This document shows positions 1 through 9,619 of a stretch of 64,000 nt of DNA, in pieces. Numbering within the stretch: position 1 is the first letter of the stretch; each line of letters opens with the position of its first letter. The position numbers were made by a program, and so were the translations under genes. Source of the DNA: Arenicellales bacterium (lineage in GTDB: Bacteria; Pseudomonadota; Gammaproteobacteria; Arenicellales; JAJDZL01); contig OY282380.1 in assembly GCA_958295885.1 (NCBI GenBank), forward strand, positions 1,674,001 to 1,738,000, given 5' to 3'. The notes beneath the pieces are model-generated. The model was given only the letters and a program-made list of their open reading frames with translations. It was not told the origin of the DNA and ran no database searches.

Positions 1-288
1 GTCTACATCAATGCGCATCCGATCTCTGGTAATGAGTGCGTCTTCTCGCTCCCTGGTAACTGTCAGTTGCAGGGAGTTCATGTTTACGGGAGTGATGTCG
101 TGAATAATCGGCCAAACGAATGCGCCGCCGTCAATCACTACTTTTTCACCTAGAAACCCAGTTCGCACAAAAGCGACTTCCTTGGTCGAGCGTCGATACA
201 GCCAGTGCATTATCCAATAAAGGATGAAGACGACTATGACAGCGAAAATCAGCCATAGAATCAGTTGTCCAATTAATTCCCCGGTCAT
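1..288 (-). CDS. flotillin/SPFH-domain membrane protein, N-terminal part
   Basis: The minus strand reads an open frame from ATG at 288 to the window edge (96 codons, 3' end missing). The start is MTGELIGQLILW, followed by one hydrophobic segment of about 20 residues (LIFAVIVVFILYWIM). A basic stop-transfer stretch (YRRSTKE) comes next, and then the start of an SPFH/band-7 domain (VAFVRTGFLGEKVVIDGG, with TPVNMNSLQLTV further on). This order is typical of bacterial flotillins (YqiK/FloT type), membrane scaffold proteins of ordered lipid domains. An AAGGGA ribosome-binding site precedes the ATG. It lies 19 bases after the PEP-hydrolase-family gene and may be the last member of the transporter operon. 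The family call is firm from the domain start; the full length and role here cannot be judged. Confidence 0.75.
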   Translation of the reverse strand, partial: MTGELIGQLILWLIFAVIVVFILYWIMHWLYRRSTKEVAFVRTGFLGEKVVIDGGAFVWPIIHDITPVNMNSLQLTVTREREDALITRDRMRIDVD

Positions 289-307
289 TTCAATTTCCCT
301 TTTCTTT

Positions 308-1141
308 TCACTCTCTGTTCTGACTGAGCATTGTAAACTCTCTGGTTCGCTGCGTCAGTGCAACTTCCGTTGGCAGTCTTTCCATTGAAGATGCGCCATA
401 AAATCCGTCGCATGTCGCACTGTGTTTCAGCACATACCCAGCGTCGTCAGGCATTGCTACAGGTCCCCCATGCACCAGAATGATCGTCTCTGGATTTATC
501 TCACGGGCAGCTTCGCCCCATTCGCTGACCAGACCGGGGCAGTCTTCAAGCGTGAGCGCAGTTTCAGCGCCAATGGCACCGCCGGTGGTCAGCCCGAGAT
601 GACAGACAATAATATCCGCCCCTGCCGAGGCCATCCTGCGCGCATCGTCAGCGCAAAACACATAAGGCGTCGTTAACATGTTTTTTCCGTGCGCCAGTGC
701 GATCATGTCCACCTCGCTTTGAAAGGACATCCCTGTTTCCTCCAGGCAGGCGCGGAACGTTCCGTCAATCAGTCCGACGGTTGGAAAATTCTGAACACCC
801 GCGAAGCCTGCAGCTTTCACATCGTCGAGAAAACTGTCCATGATTCGGAATGGGTCGGTTGCGCAGACACCTGCAAGCACAGGAACGCTTTTCACTACGG
901 GCAAAACTTCGCTTGCCATATCCATCACGATTGCGTTCGCATCTCCATATGGCATAAGCCCCGCGAGACTGCCGCGGCCCGCCATTCTATATCGGCCGGA
1001 ATTGTAAATTACGATTAAATCAATGCCTCCGGCTTCCTCACATTTGGCCGACAGGCCAGTTCCTGCCCCACCGCCGATAATCGGCTGTCCAGCAGCGAGC
1101 TTTGACTTGAGTCCGTCCAAAATTTCTTCACGTTCAAGCAT
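308..1141 (-). CDS. phosphoenolpyruvate hydrolase family TIM-barrel protein
   Basis: This is a 277-aa protein of the PEP_hydrolase/TIM-barrel signal transduction family (PF09370 type). Recognisable pieces are the [17 protein letters not shown] start, [13 protein letters not shown] near residue 90, [13 protein letters not shown], the [12 protein letters not shown] segment and the HGGP loop near the C-terminus. Family members are commonly encoded next to UPF0261 (Tm-1-like) proteins, as here: the upstream gene ends three bases before this ATG and carries a UPF0261 domain. AGGAGG lies about 12 bases ahead of the start. In tomato Tm-1 a UPF0261 domain and a TIM-barrel domain sit in one polypeptide, so the two products may act together. 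The enzymatic reaction is not established for this family; the name is historical. Confidence 0.8.
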   Translation of the reverse strand: MLEREEILDGLKSKLAAGQPIIGGGAGTGLSAKCEEAGGIDLIVIYNSGRYRMAGRGSLAGLMPYGDANAIVMDMASEVLPVVKSVPVLAGVCATDPFRIMDSFLDDVKAAGFAGVQNFPTVGLIDGTFRACLEETGMSFQSEVDMIALAHGKNMLTTPYVFCADDARRMASAGADIIVCHLGLTTGGAIGAETALTLEDCPGLVSEWGEAAREINPETIILVHGGPVAMPDDAGYVLKHSATCDGFYGASSMERLPTEVALTQRTREFTMLSQNRE

Positions 1142-1144
1142 AAA

Positions 1145-3313
1145 TTAATGGAACCTCCTGGAGTTTGGCACTGGAAGAGCATGCAGATTTCGAAAAGTTT
1201 GCACCACTAAATCTGCAAACTGAGTGTCGTTGACGTTGTATGTTGTTCGTATCAGTTTCCGTAATTCGGACTGTCTCACCGTGTCTTCGAGCGCTCGAAA
1301 CAGTGCTTGATCGGCTACTGGGTCCCAAAACTGCCTGTCAGGGCTGTCAAGCTGGGAAACGCCGCCTTCTGGCAGAAAGAAACGTACGGGTCCGGTCATT
1401 TCGTTTAGTTTCTGTCCGATCCAGCGCCCGATCGCGCTGTTTTCTTCCGCAGTTGTCCGCATCAGGGTGATCTGCGGGTTATGTTCATATAGATTGCGAT
1501 TTCGATATTGTTCGGGCACGGTGTCCAGTGATCCAAAATTAACCATATCCAACGCGCCGCATGAACCGATATACGGCAGCCCGGCCCTCACCGATGCGCC
1601 CAATCGATCTTCATCTGCTGGAAAAATCCCGCCTGCGATCATGTCACAGACTTCAGTCGTAGTAATATCAATGATTGCGTTCAATTTTCCAGAATCCATG
1701 AGACTCTCCATGCAGCGCCCACCAGTGCCCGTCGCGTGAAAAACAAGACAGTCGTAATCATCCTGCAGTGACGCGCAGATCTGCTGTACGCATGGTGTAG
1801 TGACACCAAACATGGTAATTCCAACGGTAGGACGCTGCACGCCTTCCGCCGTCGATTTTTTTCGATTGCCAACCATTCCTGCCAATGCCCATGCAGCGTT
1901 CGAAAACACTTCTTTCGTAATCGAGTTGATGCCTTGGACATCAGCAACGGAGTGAAACATGAGCATGTCAGAAGCGCCCACATATTGAGAAACATCCCCA
2001 CTGGCCACGGTCGAAACCATTACCTTCGGCACACCCATCGAAAGGGTGCGCATTCCGGGTGCGATCAGCGCTGTTCCGCCAGATCCTCCTATGCCAATCA
2101 TGCCCACAATATTTTGCTGATGCCGCACCCAGCGTTCAAACGCCAGAGTCATGCCGGCAACCGCGGTTCCGCGGTCATTGGTAAAAACTCCGGAATAGCC
2201 TCTTGGATGAAAGCCAGCGACTGCCGATGGCGTAACGTCCGCAGTGGAAGGGCTGCCGCTCGTGGAAACATCAACGATGCGAACCGAATGTCCTTGGGCG
2301 CGAATGACGTCTCGTATGAAGATGATTTCTTCCCGTTTTGTATCGAGTGTTCCAGCAACAAAGATGGTTTTGCCAACAGGCCGAGTTCGAGCGATTTTCG
2401 ACTGTGAGCCAATGTTCAGCGAAGATTCGATTTGTGTGCTGGTTCGAGCCGAACGTTCGATCACTTGTACGGGAACGGGACGAGACCAGCGAGAGGGAGT
2501 TTTTGGATTGGAAACATAAATTCGAACGATTCCTCGACTTGCTTTCTCCGGTGCAGTTCTGTGGTCTTCCATCTGTTCGCCGACCGCGTCTTCGGCATGG
2601 CGTCCGACCCCCAATAAAGTCTGTTGGAGAGATCTGTCGCCTGCAAGTGTGGCTGAATCCATGATTCGGTTGATTCGTCCGTTGACCATGATGGCGACCT
2701 GTTTCGAAATTGTACAGGCAACTCCTATATTCTGTTCGATTACGAGAATGCCAACCTCACTGTCACTTTCAAGCTGCACCAGAATTTCTGTTACCTGGCG
2801 AACAATCATCGGCGCCAGTCCCTCGGTCGGTTCATCCATCACCAGCAGCTTGGGATTCAGCAATAGCGCCCTGCCAATCGCGAGCATCTGCTGTTCACCC
2901 CCGGAAAGATGTCGGCCCAGATGGGAGCGTCGATCAGCTAATCTGGGGAATGTGGAGTACACCCGATCAATGTTCCATGCCGCATCTGCTTTCGCAACAA
3001 TACGAAAATGCTCATCCACCGTTAACGATGGCCAAATTCTTCGACCTTGCGGCACGTAACCCACCCCCAAGCGAGCAATTTCAGAAGATGGAAGACCGAC
3101 TAAATTACGTCCATTAAAATGAACGGATCCAGAACTGACTGGCACCAAACCCATAATCGCATTGCAAAGCGTCGTTTTGCCCATGCCATTTCGTCCGACA
3201 ACGGACAGCGCTTCGTGCTGAAGCGTCAGATTTACGCCTTGCAGCGCATGACTGTGACCATAGAGAACATTCAGGTCCTGAACAGTCAGCACGCCCGAAT
3301 TTGGCTCAGCCAT
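1145..3313 (-). CDS. LivF-type ABC ATPase fused to UPF0261/Tm-1-like domain
   Basis: This 722-aa protein has two parts. Residues 1-235 are a complete LivF-type ABC ATPase: Walker A GRNGMGKTT (40-48), Q-loop GYVPQGRR, signature LSGGEQQ (136-142), Walker B LLVMDEP (157-162) and switch His replaced by Gln (VIEQN). A charged, low-homology linker (about 240-310) follows. From residue 313 a UPF0261/Tm-1-like ATP-binding domain begins (KTIFVAGTLDTKREE, DVSTSG, TNDRGTAVAGMT, GIGGSGGTALI, TVASGDV). LivF alone is about 235 aa and UPF0261 about 400 aa, so both halves are full length. It follows livG (8-base overlap) in a complete Liv operon and precedes the TIM-barrel gene. The fusion probably ties import of the unknown substrate to its first metabolic step; that is inference. 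Confidence 0.85.
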   Translation of the reverse strand: MAEPNSGVLTVQDLNVLYGHSHALQGVNLTLQHEALSVVGRNGMGKTTLCNAIMGLVPVSSGSVHFNGRNLVGLPSSEIARLGVGYVPQGRRIWPSLTVDEHFRIVAKADAAWNIDRVYSTFPRLADRRSHLGRHLSGGEQQMLAIGRALLLNPKLLVMDEPTEGLAPMIVRQVTEILVQLESDSEVGILVIEQNIGVACTISKQVAIMVNGRINRIMDSATLAGDRSLQQTLLGVGRHAEDAVGEQMEDHRTAPEKASRGIVRIYVSNPKTPSRWSRPVPVQVIERSARTSTQIESSLNIGSQSKIARTRPVGKTIFVAGTLDTKREEIIFIRDVIRAQGHSVRIVDVSTSGSPSTADVTPSAVAGFHPRGYSGVFTNDRGTAVAGMTLAFERWVRHQQNIVGMIGIGGSGGTALIAPGMRTLSMGVPKVMVSTVASGDVSQYVGASDMLMFHSVADVQGINSITKEVFSNAAWALAGMVGNRKKSTAEGVQRPTVGITMFGVTTPCVQQICASLQDDYDCLVFHATGTGGRCMESLMDSGKLNAIIDITTTEVCDMIAGGIFPADEDRLGASVRAGLPYIGSCGALDMVNFGSLDTVPEQYRNRNLYEHNPQITLMRTTAEENSAIGRWIGQKLNEMTGPVRFFLPEGGVSQLDSPDRQFWDPVADQALFRALEDTVRQSELRKLIRTTYNVNDTQFADLVVQTFRNLHALPVPNSRRFH

Positions 3314-4097
3314 CGCTTTCTCCCAAGTACAGAGACTGAACCTCTGGGTCGCTTTCTATTTCAGCTGGTTTGCCTTCCTTGAAAATCCGGCCGTTATGCA
3401 TCATGGTCACATATTCAGACACCTGCAGCGCAACATCCATGTCGTGTTCGATAATGATGTAGCCAATGTGAGAGGGAAGTTCGCTGAGTATTTGAATCAA
3501 ATCGCGCCGTTCCGTCGGCGAAAGTCCGGCGGCAGGTTCGTCAAGCAAAATAAGCCGCGGCGCACCTGCCATCGCCATTGCAATTTCCAGCTGCCGCTGC
3601 TGTCCGTATGACAGTTCCGACACGCGCGTATCAGCAACCGACTCCAAATGCACCAAGCGGACCAACGCATTGGCGCTTTCCGTGATAGATTCATTGCTTT
3701 TTGATCGAAGCAATGAAAATCGACGACGCAGAACACCCTGACATGCCAAATAAACATTGTCAAAAACTGTCAGACCGGTCAGTAACAATGAAATTTGATA
3801 GGTTCTTCGAAGACCTCGCCGAATTCGTTCGTGAGTTGGAAAGCTGGTGATGTCTTCGCCATAAAATCGGATTGATCCCGTCGATGGAAAGTAATCACCG
3901 GAAATGCAGTTGAACAGTGTTGTTTTCCCGGCTCCGTTGGAACCGAGCACTGCCCGTCGTTCACCCGGCCTTAACGTGATGTTGATGTCGTCAAGCGCCA
4001 TCAGCGCACCAAAAGTACGAGACAGGCCGCGCAGCTCCAGCGCATTGGCGGTCCCAGTTACGGACAGACGATCAGTAAAGGTGTCTTTCGGTTTCAT
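3306..4097 (-). CDS. livG: branched-chain amino acid-type ABC transporter ATPase LivG
   Basis: LivG-type nucleotide-binding subunit. It shows Walker A GSNGAGKTT, the LivG-typical RTYQISLLLTGLTVFDNV Q-loop region, signature LSYGQQRQLEIAMA, Walker B LILLDEP and switch His IIEHDMD. The open frame runs up to 4160, but the first 21 codons lie inside livM. The ATG at 4097 overlaps the livM stop as ATGA, the normal coupling in these operons, and gives a usual-length protein of 263 aa, so I chose it. It would pair with the LivF half of the fusion protein as the cytoplasmic ATPase dimer. The substrate cannot be told from the ATPase. Confidence 0.88.
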   Translation of the reverse strand: MKPKDTFTDRLSVTGTANALELRGLSRTFGALMALDDINITLRPGERRAVLGSNGAGKTTLFNCISGDYFPSTGSIRFYGEDITSFPTHERIRRGLRRTYQISLLLTGLTVFDNVYLACQGVLRRRFSLLRSKSNESITESANALVRLVHLESVADTRVSELSYGQQRQLEIAMAMAGAPRLILLDEPAAGLSPTERRDLIQILSELPSHIGYIIIEHDMDVALQVSEYVTMMHNGRIFKEGKPAEIESDPEVQSLYLGESDG

Positions 4098-5149
4098 GGG
4101 CTGCTTGGTTTTCCGACTGTGAACGGCATTTTCTTTCGAACCGTCTGCCATTTGTCCCACAGGCCGATCATGCCGTCCCGGGACCAGAAAACCATGACTA
4201 AAAAGCCAAGACCGATCAATAAATTGAATCTTTCACTGCCCAATCCCAATACTTCAAGGACATCGATTGCGAAAGTTTTGAGCAGCACATAGATAAAAGC
4301 GCCCACAAACGGGCCGACCGGATGGCGCAGTCCGCCAATCACAGCGATTACCAGGATGTCGATAACCGGACCGATTCCGACTGTGCCAGGAGAAATCTGG
4401 CTGGACTGCCACGTCAAGAAGATGCCGCCCATTGCAGCCGGAACCGCGGCAAAGGTATAGGCAAAAACCCGATGCAGCGTTACATCAAACCCCAGCGCAG
4501 CCATTCGGCGTGCATTGTCTCGTATGCCTTGCAGTGCCAGGCCCATTGGGGCGCGCGATACGTACAGCACGGCGAAATACCAAAATGCAGCCCAGAATAA
4601 AGTCAGATAGTAAAAGGCAGTCGGATGCCGCCAGTCAATGCCAAATAGTGGAGGCGGCAAAACTCCGTTGAATCCGGAAAAACCGTTGAATACGACGTAA
4701 TTTTGGCGCACGAAATAAAAGAATCCAGAGGCAATCGCCAAGGTGATCATGATGGTGTAGATTCCTCTTGTGCGAACCGCAAGCCAGCCTGTCACTGTGG
4801 CGAACAGGGCAGCGATGAATATGGCAAGTGGGATGCTCACGTACCAGGGCCAGCCCTGACTGATGCTTGTTATCGAGCTGTCTCCACAGATCGCGACTAC
4901 ATAGCCCGCGATGCCCGCGATGGTCATCTGAGCCAGACTGACCATGCCGCCATAACCGCCCAGGAACATCAGGCTCAAGGCGATCATGCCGAGTATGAAT
5001 GTCCAGCCAAAGATTTGGTAAAGCGCAAAGTCACTGGCGAATGTTGGCATGATCAGCAATAAGCCGCCAACGTACCAATAAGCGGCGGGCACCTTTGAAT
5101 GCCAGGCATGCCACCAAGGTCGCTCTCGCTGTAAGTTGGACGCAGCCAC
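4094..5149 (-). CDS. livM: ABC transporter permease LivM
   Basis: This 351-aa integral membrane permease is of the LivM type, with about nine hydrophobic segments. The family-typical loop GLALQGIRDNARRMAALGFDV lies before the last transmembrane bundle, and GGLRHPVGPFVGAFIY near the C-terminus. It forms the translocation pore with LivH in the inner membrane. It lies 3 bases after livH and overlaps livG by 4 bases, so translation is probably coupled. The length is normal for the family and no defects were seen. Confidence 0.9.
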   Translation of the reverse strand: MAASNLQRERPWWHAWHSKVPAAYWYVGGLLLIMPTFASDFALYQIFGWTFILGMIALSLMFLGGYGGMVSLAQMTIAGIAGYVVAICGDSSITSISQGWPWYVSIPLAIFIAALFATVTGWLAVRTRGIYTIMITLAIASGFFYFVRQNYVVFNGFSGFNGVLPPPLFGIDWRHPTAFYYLTLFWAAFWYFAVLYVSRAPMGLALQGIRDNARRMAALGFDVTLHRVFAYTFAAVPAAMGGIFLTWQSSQISPGTVGIGPVIDILVIAVIGGLRHPVGPFVGAFIYVLLKTFAIDVLEVLGLGSERFNLLIGLGFLVMVFWSRDGMIGLWDKWQTVRKKMPFTVGKPSSP

Positions 5150-5152
5150 GGT

Positions 5153-6166
5153 TTACTTTTTACCCAATAATCCTTGCGGGCGAAACGCCAGCACCAGCAC
5201 CATGATCAGAAACGTAAAAACAACAGAATACGTCGGAAAGTAAACTGAGCCGAACTGTTCAGCCGAACCGATCAAAAGCGCTCCCAGCGCCGCACCGGGA
5301 ATCGAGCCCATTCCTCCCACAATGACAACCACCAGCGAAGCAAGCAGAAATCGTATGTCTTCTCCGGGCGCCAAGGACTGAAACGTTCCTCCGACTACGC
5401 CGGCAATTCCTGCCAGCCCAGCTCCCAAGGCGAAAACCGCCACAAATACAAGGTGAACGGGGGCGCCTGAAGCCGACAGCATTTCACGATCATCAACGCC
5501 TGCCCGAATCAGCATTCCGATTTTGGTTCGATTGAGCATCAGCCACATCAGTACGCCGACTGTGACCGATGCGGCGAAAATTACGATCCGCACCAAAGGG
5601 TATTTGAGAAATATCAAGTCTCCAGTAGAACGCTTGACCCCGGTAACAAAAAACGTTTCCATGGGGCCAGACAGCCATTTCGGCGGATGAATGTTGTAGA
5701 AGTCCCCGCCGACTGCCCACAGCATCAGGTCGGCGAGAACGATTGAAATGCCAATTGTGACCAGAGTCTGACGTAATTCTTCTCCTTCCATCCGCCTGAA
5801 CACGAACATCTGCAGGAGAATTCCGATACAGCCGACCAGGATGAAAACGACTGGAAACGCCAGCAGCCAGTAACCGGTCCAGTCTACAAAGAAGTAGCCG
5901 ATATAGCCGCCTAACAGATAGAGCGTGCCATGCGCTAGGTTGACATTGCGCATCAGTCCGAAGATAAGCGTGAAGCCACTCGCGACCAAGAAGTACAGAC
6001 CGCCGAGCGTGATTCCGTTGAAAAGTGCGTTTAGGAAAACTTTTTTCTTGCCAACCAACGAGATGAGCCAACTCGGCCATATTGCGAAGATCAGATAAAG
6101 CAGGATCGCCACGACTATGACGTAGACGGCTACCTGCCATGGATGGCGTTCAACGTAGTTTTTCAA
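5153..6166 (-). CDS. livH: ABC transporter permease LivH
   Basis: LivH-type permease of 337 aa. An N-terminal hydrophobic segment (residues 12-34) precedes the conserved core: FNGITLGGLYFLVASGFTLI, the VNLAHG turn, RAGVDDREMLSASG (the EAA-like loop) and VVVIVGGMGSIPGAALGALLIG near the end. It makes the inner-membrane channel with LivM. It is the first permease gene after the binding-protein gene, separated from it by 212 bases containing a strong stem-loop, which likely lowers permease expression relative to the binding protein. Confidence 0.9.
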   Translation of the reverse strand: MKNYVERHPWQVAVYVIVVAILLYLIFAIWPSWLISLVGKKKVFLNALFNGITLGGLYFLVASGFTLIFGLMRNVNLAHGTLYLLGGYIGYFFVDWTGYWLLAFPVVFILVGCIGILLQMFVFRRMEGEELRQTLVTIGISIVLADLMLWAVGGDFYNIHPPKWLSGPMETFFVTGVKRSTGDLIFLKYPLVRIVIFAASVTVGVLMWLMLNRTKIGMLIRAGVDDREMLSASGAPVHLVFVAVFALGAGLAGIAGVVGGTFQSLAPGEDIRFLLASLVVVIVGGMGSIPGAALGALLIGSAEQFGSVYFPTYSVVFTFLIMVLVLAFRPQGLLGKK

Positions 6167-6319
6167 TTTACGCCTTTAGGTTTACCTATCTGCGATACAG
6201 GCGGCTGTTATGGCTAGGAACCTGTTTGCTGCATTTGCATTGCGAAGCAGCCGCGGCAGTCAAGAGTCCGCTTGCATAGATAAATGATACACTTGCTTGA
6301 AGGCTGTCTGACAGCGGAG

Positions 6320-6353
6320 AGTCATCGAGCGCTTAGGACGGCGCTCGATGACT
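6320..6353 (-). terminator. stem-loop between binding-protein gene and permeases
   Basis: There are 13-base perfect inverted arms (AGTCATCGAGCGC and its complement) around an 8-base loop. No U-tract follows in the direction of transcription. It sits between the substrate-binding-protein gene and livH. That is the usual position of a hairpin that stabilises the upstream mRNA or partly terminates transcription, so that the binding protein is made in excess. Confidence 0.65.
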
Positions 6354-6378
6354 GCTCGTTTTCAAGCATTTGACCTGA

Positions 6379-7641
6379 TCAGTTGTAGGAACTCTTACAC
6401 TCGGGCACTTCACGACCTGGCAGACCGATTTTCGCGAATGCTTCAGGATCGATACCCAGAGTTTGGTTGACGTTTTCCTTTATGGTCACGAGTTGAGTGG
6501 CGAGGTTGCCATCTTCAAGTTCAACGACTTCCGATACGAAGTTTGTTCCAACCGCCTGGCGATTGCCATCCAACTTGATCTTTCCATTGGGTGCGTCAAG
6601 CTCCAAGTTTGTCAGGCACGAACGAAATGCAGCCTGTCCGTCGGAAAGGTCGCCCCCAACCTGATCGACACACTGCAGCATGGCGCTGGTTGCGTTGTAA
6701 TAACCCGTTGCCAAGAGCGAAGGACTCGGAAAACGCTGATCAGGTGGAAATGTATCCTGATAGGCCTTGACGAATGCCTGCCATTTGGCATCATCCCAAG
6801 TATCGGCCTGAGGCCCTGAAGACGGAACTCCGATCAGCGCTTCCTTTGCGCTTCCTTTGGAACTGAGCACTGTGCCGTCGACCATGATCGTTCCACCAAC
6901 TAGATTTGCGTCACCGCCAGCCTGCTGATATTGATTGAGGAAGTTAACGGCGTCGCCTCCACCCAATCCGAGGTAGATGGCGTCAACGTCGTCTGGAAGC
7001 GCTGCGATGATGGAGCCGAAATCCTTCGTACCCAAAGGCACCCACAGTCGTTCGGTGATTTCACCGCCGGCTTGGCAATATTCGAGCACGAGCCCGAAAA
7101 CCTGGGTGTAGACGAATGAATAATCTTCGCCAATCGTGGCAAGGGTCTTATATCCTTTCTCGTTGTAGATATAGTCTCCCAAACCCGCAGACCACTGTGC
7201 GCCATCCATATTAAATCGAAAAAAGTTTTCTGATGGAGTTACGTAAGTTGTTTCCTGAGCCCCGGATATTCCGTTGATAAAGGTTACTTGAGGCTGGGTT
7301 TTGGAATAATCGCGCATCGCAATTCCTTCCGAACCGGACAGCGGGCCGATTACGATATCCACCTTATCCTGTTCGACGATTTTGCGTGCAGCTCTGATTG
7401 CGCTTTCTGGACTGGCGTCGGTGGGTCCGATAACCAGTTCTATCTGCCGGCCGCCAGCCATACTATTGGCCTGCGCCAGCGCTGTTTTCAAACCGCGAAC
7501 ACCATCCTCGCCCAACACGGTATACGTTCCTTCTAAAGTCGCTAGAACGCCAATTTTTAAGGAATGTCCAGATGAATAGACGGACGAACTGATAAAAAAA
7601 GCGATTGCGAATCCCAATAACCTAACAGCGATTTTTGTCAT
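6379..7641 (-). CDS. periplasmic substrate-binding protein of Liv-type ABC importer
   Basis: This 420-aa protein has a clear signal peptide (MTKIAVRLLGFAIAFFISSS, probable cleavage after VYS) and a type I periplasmic binding fold (LKIGVLATLEGTYTVLGEDG, then GPTDASPESAIRAARKIVEQ and GPLSGSEG). It is the solute receptor for the permeases and ATPases encoded downstream on the same strand. A near-perfect AAGGAGGT lies 6 bases from the ATG, consistent with high expression. The family covers branched-chain amino acids, amides, urea and aromatic compounds; the ligand cannot be read from the sequence. The neighbouring UPF0261/TIM-barrel pair hints at an unusual organic substrate. Confidence 0.88.
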   Translation of the reverse strand: MTKIAVRLLGFAIAFFISSSVYSSGHSLKIGVLATLEGTYTVLGEDGVRGLKTALAQANSMAGGRQIELVIGPTDASPESAIRAARKIVEQDKVDIVIGPLSGSEGIAMRDYSKTQPQVTFINGISGAQETTYVTPSENFFRFNMDGAQWSAGLGDYIYNEKGYKTLATIGEDYSFVYTQVFGLVLEYCQAGGEITERLWVPLGTKDFGSIIAALPDDVDAIYLGLGGGDAVNFLNQYQQAGGDANLVGGTIMVDGTVLSSKGSAKEALIGVPSSGPQADTWDDAKWQAFVKAYQDTFPPDQRFPSPSLLATGYYNATSAMLQCVDQVGGDLSDGQAAFRSCLTNLELDAPNGKIKLDGNRQAVGTNFVSEVVELEDGNLATQLVTIKENVNQTLGIDPEAFAKIGLPGREVPECKSSYN

Positions 7642-8138
7642 GAATTACCTCCTTTTTTAATGATGGTCTGAAAAACAACGCATCATCAAATTCACAAAAT
7701 AACTAAAGAATTCAAATTCTGAAATGCCAAGTCGGGCAGCGGCATCAGCACTTCAATTATTTCGCCTGACTCCATCGCTGATGAAAGTTCTCTATCAAGT
7801 ACCTGATTTGACTGGAATAATTTTGTCTGCGTCTTCCTTCTTTGGCTCTTTCAGTCTGTTTGAATTCATTTTAGAAGTATAACTTAGCTGCATGATGTTG
7901 TTCAGCAACTTCTAAAAAACATAGAATGTTTGTTTCAGCACAGAGGCTTTGCAACGAAAGCAGAATGTGATCGTCTGCAGTGCTTCACCTGCGACAGGGG
8001 CGGGTCTGCCGAAGGTTCTTTTCATGCCTGTCGGACTGTTTGACGCTGACCAAGGCTGCATTGACTTCGAGCAATCTGCTCACGCGGTAAAAGCGTCCCG
8101 CGCAGGCTATCGATTAACCACAATTAAAAGTACTTAAC
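7642..8138. other. non-coding DNA upstream of the transporter operon
   Basis: This stretch must contain the promoter of the minus-strand transporter operon. It is AT-rich next to the gene, but I could not single out a promoter or operator. From about 7990 on there is weak similarity, in inverted orientation, to 9470-9600, so the decayed inverted repeat described next may begin earlier than I placed it. Confidence 0.4.
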
Positions 8139-9466
8139 TTCCATGCAGCTGCTGGTCAATTAATCAATTACGTATTGGCAGAACCAAATTTGCCAGATTT
8201 CACGCCATGTAAAGTGACCGACACTCCTTCCGGTGCTGGCGGACGCGGAGAACTTTAACAATAGTTCCATTGTCCTTCGTCAGGTGTTCGAGGAACTCGC
8301 AATTTGACGATATTGAGGGGGTCAGTTGACCAATTACAAAATACCGCAGGAAAGCTAGACTAGAAGCGGCATCATGGTCGAGATATACCAACCATTGGTC
8401 CACAAATTGGTTAAATGCCGAATCTATATTGTGTTAAGTCCGAACTGATGTTGTGCGTATTGGGCAGCTCGCGGCTTTGTTGTAACCACGACGAACAACC
8501 AGCTCCCGCACCTACAGATTGAACGAATCGTCTATTTTCGCGGCCGTGCGGACCGCCGAACGCCTCCCCATGCACCGCTAGCACGTAGGTGCTGACGCGC
8601 CCTAACTCAATGAAAGAACCCGCGAAGCCACATTCGGCCGGTTGAATCCCAGCAAAACCAGAAACCGTGCATTGTTGGTGATCAGATGCAGGTGCTTCAG
8701 CCGCGCAACGCCTTCTCCGACCGAGCTTGAAGGCACTGCCCCGGCCAGCGAAGATAATGTTGTGCCCGCTTAATCGCTTTTTGGATTCAATACGTTTACT
8801 TAACCGCAATGCTCTCGCAGTAGATGGCAATCTCGGAAATTTGACGCACCAAATCGCGACTCATTTATTCACTGCAGTAACGCGTGCGGCAAAACTGAAA
8901 ATTTTAACTATATTCCCGGAGTTAAGGCAAAAAAAAGCGACTGAGCTATTAGGGGATTTACCCTAAGTTGAGACGCTTGGCGACTCACCCCAGACGCTAT
9001 GCCAAATATAGTTCCAATTGATGAATCAGTCAAGACCTTGACCTTAGTAGCAGCGATTCTCATTATGGAAATTGTTCATTCTAAATGCCGATTCGGGTGT
9101 GATGTCAGTTCAGGTCAAATGAAGGCAGCCGCGCACTACCCATTACACACAACATAAATTCGAACTTAACACAAAATAGGTGCGGCGTTTGACCAATTTG
9201 TGGGCTAACGGTTGGTATATTTCAACCATAATGCCGGTTCTGATCTAGATTTTTTGCGTAATTTTGTAATCGGTCAACTGAAAACACCCCTCGATTTCGT
9301 CAAATTGCGAGTTCCTCGAACATCCGACGAAGGACAATTGAACGATTGTTAAAGTTTTCCGCATCCACCAGCACCGGAAGGAGTGTCGGTCACTTCACAT
9401 GGCGTGAAATCTGGCATATTTGGTTCTGCCAATACGTAATAGAGTAATGGACCAGCAGCTGCATAA
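8139..9466. repeat. imperfect inverted repeat (arms of about 340 bp) of decayed coding DNA
   Basis: The plus strand of 8139-8477 matches the minus strand of 9466-9124 along its length with many point differences and small indels. The two arms face each other around about 650 bases. Both arms, read toward the centre, encode the same short peptide pattern (AAAG..L..YVLAEPN.PDF, then TPC.VTDTPSGAGG and a stop). A second pattern follows (MVEIYQPL.HKLVK). Between the arms many differences fall at third codon positions (for example gtc/gtt, gag/gaa, cca/ccg, ttg/tta), which suggests the arms diverged while still coding. Neither arm has an intact gene now. I do not recognise the ancestral protein. 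Confidence 0.7.
8430..8790 (-). pseudogene. remnant of DUF4338 (DruA-like, transposase-associated) gene
   Basis: Reading the minus strand in shifting frames gives LKHLHLITNNARFLVL, LGFNRPNVASRVLSLS (followed by a stop) and, after a frameshift, a TYVLAVHGE segment. This matches the conserved core of DUF4338 proteins (pattern LxxVxxNxRFLIL, then PNLASRVLSL). That domain occurs in a family of transposase-associated proteins and in the Druantia component DruA. Stops and frameshifts mean it is dead. It lies inside the large inverted repeat, so the whole structure may be an old insertion sequence. There is no evidence of a Druantia system here. Confidence 0.55.
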
Positions 9467-9619
9467 AAGTCAGTTACCAATTTGTGTTCAATGGGTAGCG
9501 CGCAGGCATCGAATGCCGCAGACTACACAGCTTCATACAAGCGCTGCGACAGTTTGTTTCGAGTCACTTCGAGCGATGCGAATCAGCGGCAATGCCCTTG
9601 TTGATGCAAGTCTGTAAAA

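Noticed and set aside
5493..6140. A 215-codon open frame on the minus strand
   Set aside because: It is an overlapping frame of livH, which has the correct family sequence; the alternative product has no recognisable features.
8430..8790. Druantia defence system
   Set aside because: Only a broken DUF4338 segment is present, without the large helicase or other Druantia genes; DUF4338 also occurs in transposon proteins.
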